DNA of 14,973 bases from a bacterium. GTDB taxonomy: Bacteria; Patescibacteriota; Patescibacteriia; Magasanikbacterales; GWA2-37-8. Where the stretch lies: contig JAJYIJ010000013.1 in NCBI GenBank assembly GCA_021790135.1, positions 1 through 14,973 of the forward strand. The letters are read 5' to 3'. The notes beneath the pieces were generated by a model. It did no database searches and was not told the origin of the DNA. It was given only the letters and a program-made list of their open reading frames with translations. The translations under genes were made by a program, and so were the position numbers. Of the stretch, positions 14,247 to 14,973 are shown one piece after another (the stretch's first letter is position 1; each line of letters begins with the position of its first letter).

Positions 14247-14690
14247 TCATTCAATCGGTTCAAGATAAAACTTTTCCTCTTCTTCTTCATTTGGCACATC
14301 AGCCAAACTTTCTTCACTCTCCAAGGCGGGAGAGTTCAATTTGTCCCACGCACCACTGAAATCTAGTGGCTCTAGACCATCATTTTTATTTTTTTCACCG
14401 GGGGCAGAGACCGGCATCGCTGTTTCGAAATTCGTCTCCTCGTCGGGGCTATAATCTCTAAAAGTCTCTTCCGGTGGAACATCGGGTGTGCTGACGCCAG
14501 TATCACCTGAATTGCTCGGCGGCAGAGCCGGGGTCTTTTTTCTCTGACTGCTGTCACCGTCAAGCAATGATTCGTAATCATCGCTGCTCATCAAAACGAA
14601 AACATTATCACTTCCAGGATCAAACACCATTGCCTTGTCGCCCGTCCGACGCATAAGGCCAAGCGCTTTATTAAGATGTTCTGAGTTCAT
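14247..14690 (-). CDS. Unrecognised acidic 147-residue protein with a small N-terminal domain
   Basis: The start is placed at the ATG at 14690. The in-frame ATG at 14753 lies just upstream of the -35 box of the gene's own promoter. Residues 1–45 look folded, beginning MNSEHLNKALGLMRRTGDKA and containing VFVLMSSDDYESLL. That stretch resembles the end of the Phd/YefM antitoxin domain, but no toxin partner lies nearby, so this is only a similarity. Residues 50–147 are rich in Glu, Asp, Ser and Pro, probably disordered, and end EEEEKFYLEPIE. Such acidity is conspicuous among basic ribosomal proteins. The stop is TGA, supporting the standard code. Start context is GTATG. Confidence 0.8.
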   Translation of the reverse strand: MNSEHLNKALGLMRRTGDKAMVFDPGSDNVFVLMSSDDYESLLDGDSSQRKKTPALPPSNSGDTGVSTPDVPPEETFRDYSPDEETNFETAMPVSAPGEKNKNDGLEPLDFSGAWDKLNSPALESEESLADVPNEEEEEKFYLEPIE

Positions 14691-14720
14691 ACAATTTTCA
14701 TGCTTTCTATTTTTGACACT

Positions 14721-14749
14721 ATAATATAAAGCGCCTTGCTTTTTGTCAA
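14721..14749 (-). promoter_or_regulatory. Sigma70-type promoter for the acidic 147-residue gene
   Basis: A perfect TTGACA (14744–14749) and TATTAT (14721–14726) are 17 nt apart. The predicted start is near 14714, 24 nt before the ATG at 14690. Confidence 0.85.
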
Positions 14750-14781
14750 ACATTCATAAATGATATATATTCTTCGTCTAT

Positions 14782-14814
14782 AAAAAAACACCCTGATTCC
14801 ACATCAGGGTGTTT
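14782..14814 (-). terminator. Intrinsic terminator after fusA
   Basis: AAACACCCTGAT (14803–14814) and ATCAGGGTGTTT (14786–14797) form a perfect 12-bp stem with a 5-nt loop, followed by a run of U (14782–14788, partly in the stem). It lies 13 nt past the fusA stop and separates fusA from the downstream genes. Confidence 0.92.
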
Positions 14815-14827
14815 AATGTCAACAAGA

Positions 14828-14973
14828 TTATTTTTGTTTCCCAGTAATAATTTGCTGCGCGACATTATTCGGGACGTCGGCGTAATGATCGAATTCCATG
14901 CTCGACGAAGCGCGCCCCTGGGTGAGCGAACGTAAGTTCGTTACGTAGCCAAACATTGAAGCCAAGGGAACCA
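14828..14973 (-). CDS. fusA: Elongation factor G, C-terminal end (runs off the window)
   Basis: EF-G is the GTPase that drives translocation of tRNA and mRNA on the ribosome. Only the last 47 residues and the TAA stop are present. They start [20 protein letters not shown] and continue with [13 protein letters not shown], matching the domain V end of EF-G (the VPLxxMFGYxTxLRSxTQGR block followed by MEFxHYxxVP). The GTPase domain is beyond the right edge. The gene ends 13 nt before a strong terminator. Confidence 0.95.
   Translation of the reverse strand, partial: VPLASMFGYVTNLRSLTQGRASSSMEFDHYADVPNNVAQQIITGKQK

Noticed and set aside
1..14973. Novel multi-gene system, CRISPR array, transposon or phage genes
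   Set aside because: No repeat array, transposase, inverted-repeat ends or cassette of unknown genes is visible; all but three small genes are recognised housekeeping genes.

Overview
The window is one long cluster of translation and secretion genes, all on the minus strand, so it reads from right to left. The gene order is the bacterial str–S10–spc series: the end of fusA, then tuf, rpsJ, rplC-D-W-B, rpsS, rplV, rpsC, rplP, rpmC, rpsQ, rplN-X-E, rpsN, rpsH, rplF-R, rpsE, rplO, secY, adk and the start of map. The most likely source is a small-genome candidate-phyla bacterium (Patescibacteria/CPR). The reasons are that the L30 gene (rpmD) is missing between rpsE and rplO, the protein sequences have a CPR-like character, and two unrecognised proteins sit inside an otherwise conserved cluster. 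I cannot name a class with confidence. Stops are TAA, TAG and TGA, so the UGA-to-glycine code of some CPR lineages is not in use.

Right end (12.5–15 kb). fusA ends in a strong terminator. Two unrecognised proteins follow, an acidic one of 147 residues and a tiny one of 42, each behind its own good sigma70-type promoter. The tuf promoter comes next and overlaps a terminator-like hairpin. tuf is followed by a palindrome and then rpsJ.

Middle (11.76–12.14 kb). The S10 operon is split here. A near-consensus promoter lies just downstream of rpsJ. It opens a leader of about 340 nt before rplC that contains an intrinsic terminator and a mutually exclusive alternative hairpin that would bury the U-tract. 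This looks like an attenuator for the main ribosomal-protein transcript.

2.8–11.76 kb. Twenty ribosomal-protein genes are tightly packed with no clear promoter or terminator between them. rplB has an in-frame TAA at codon 16, although the reading frame is conserved on both sides of it. 0–2.8 kb: secY ends the run with a terminator. A separate promoter then drives an unrecognised 100-residue protein, adk and map.

Shine-Dalgarno sequences are nearly absent. All 27 assigned start codons, however, have T immediately before the ATG, and 16 of them read GTATG. Together the genes encode ribosomal subunit proteins, two elongation factors, the protein-export channel, adenylate kinase and N-terminal methionine removal. 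Apart from the regulatory architecture, the rplB stop and the three unrecognised proteins, the content is ordinary housekeeping; I see no defence system, mobile element or CRISPR array.
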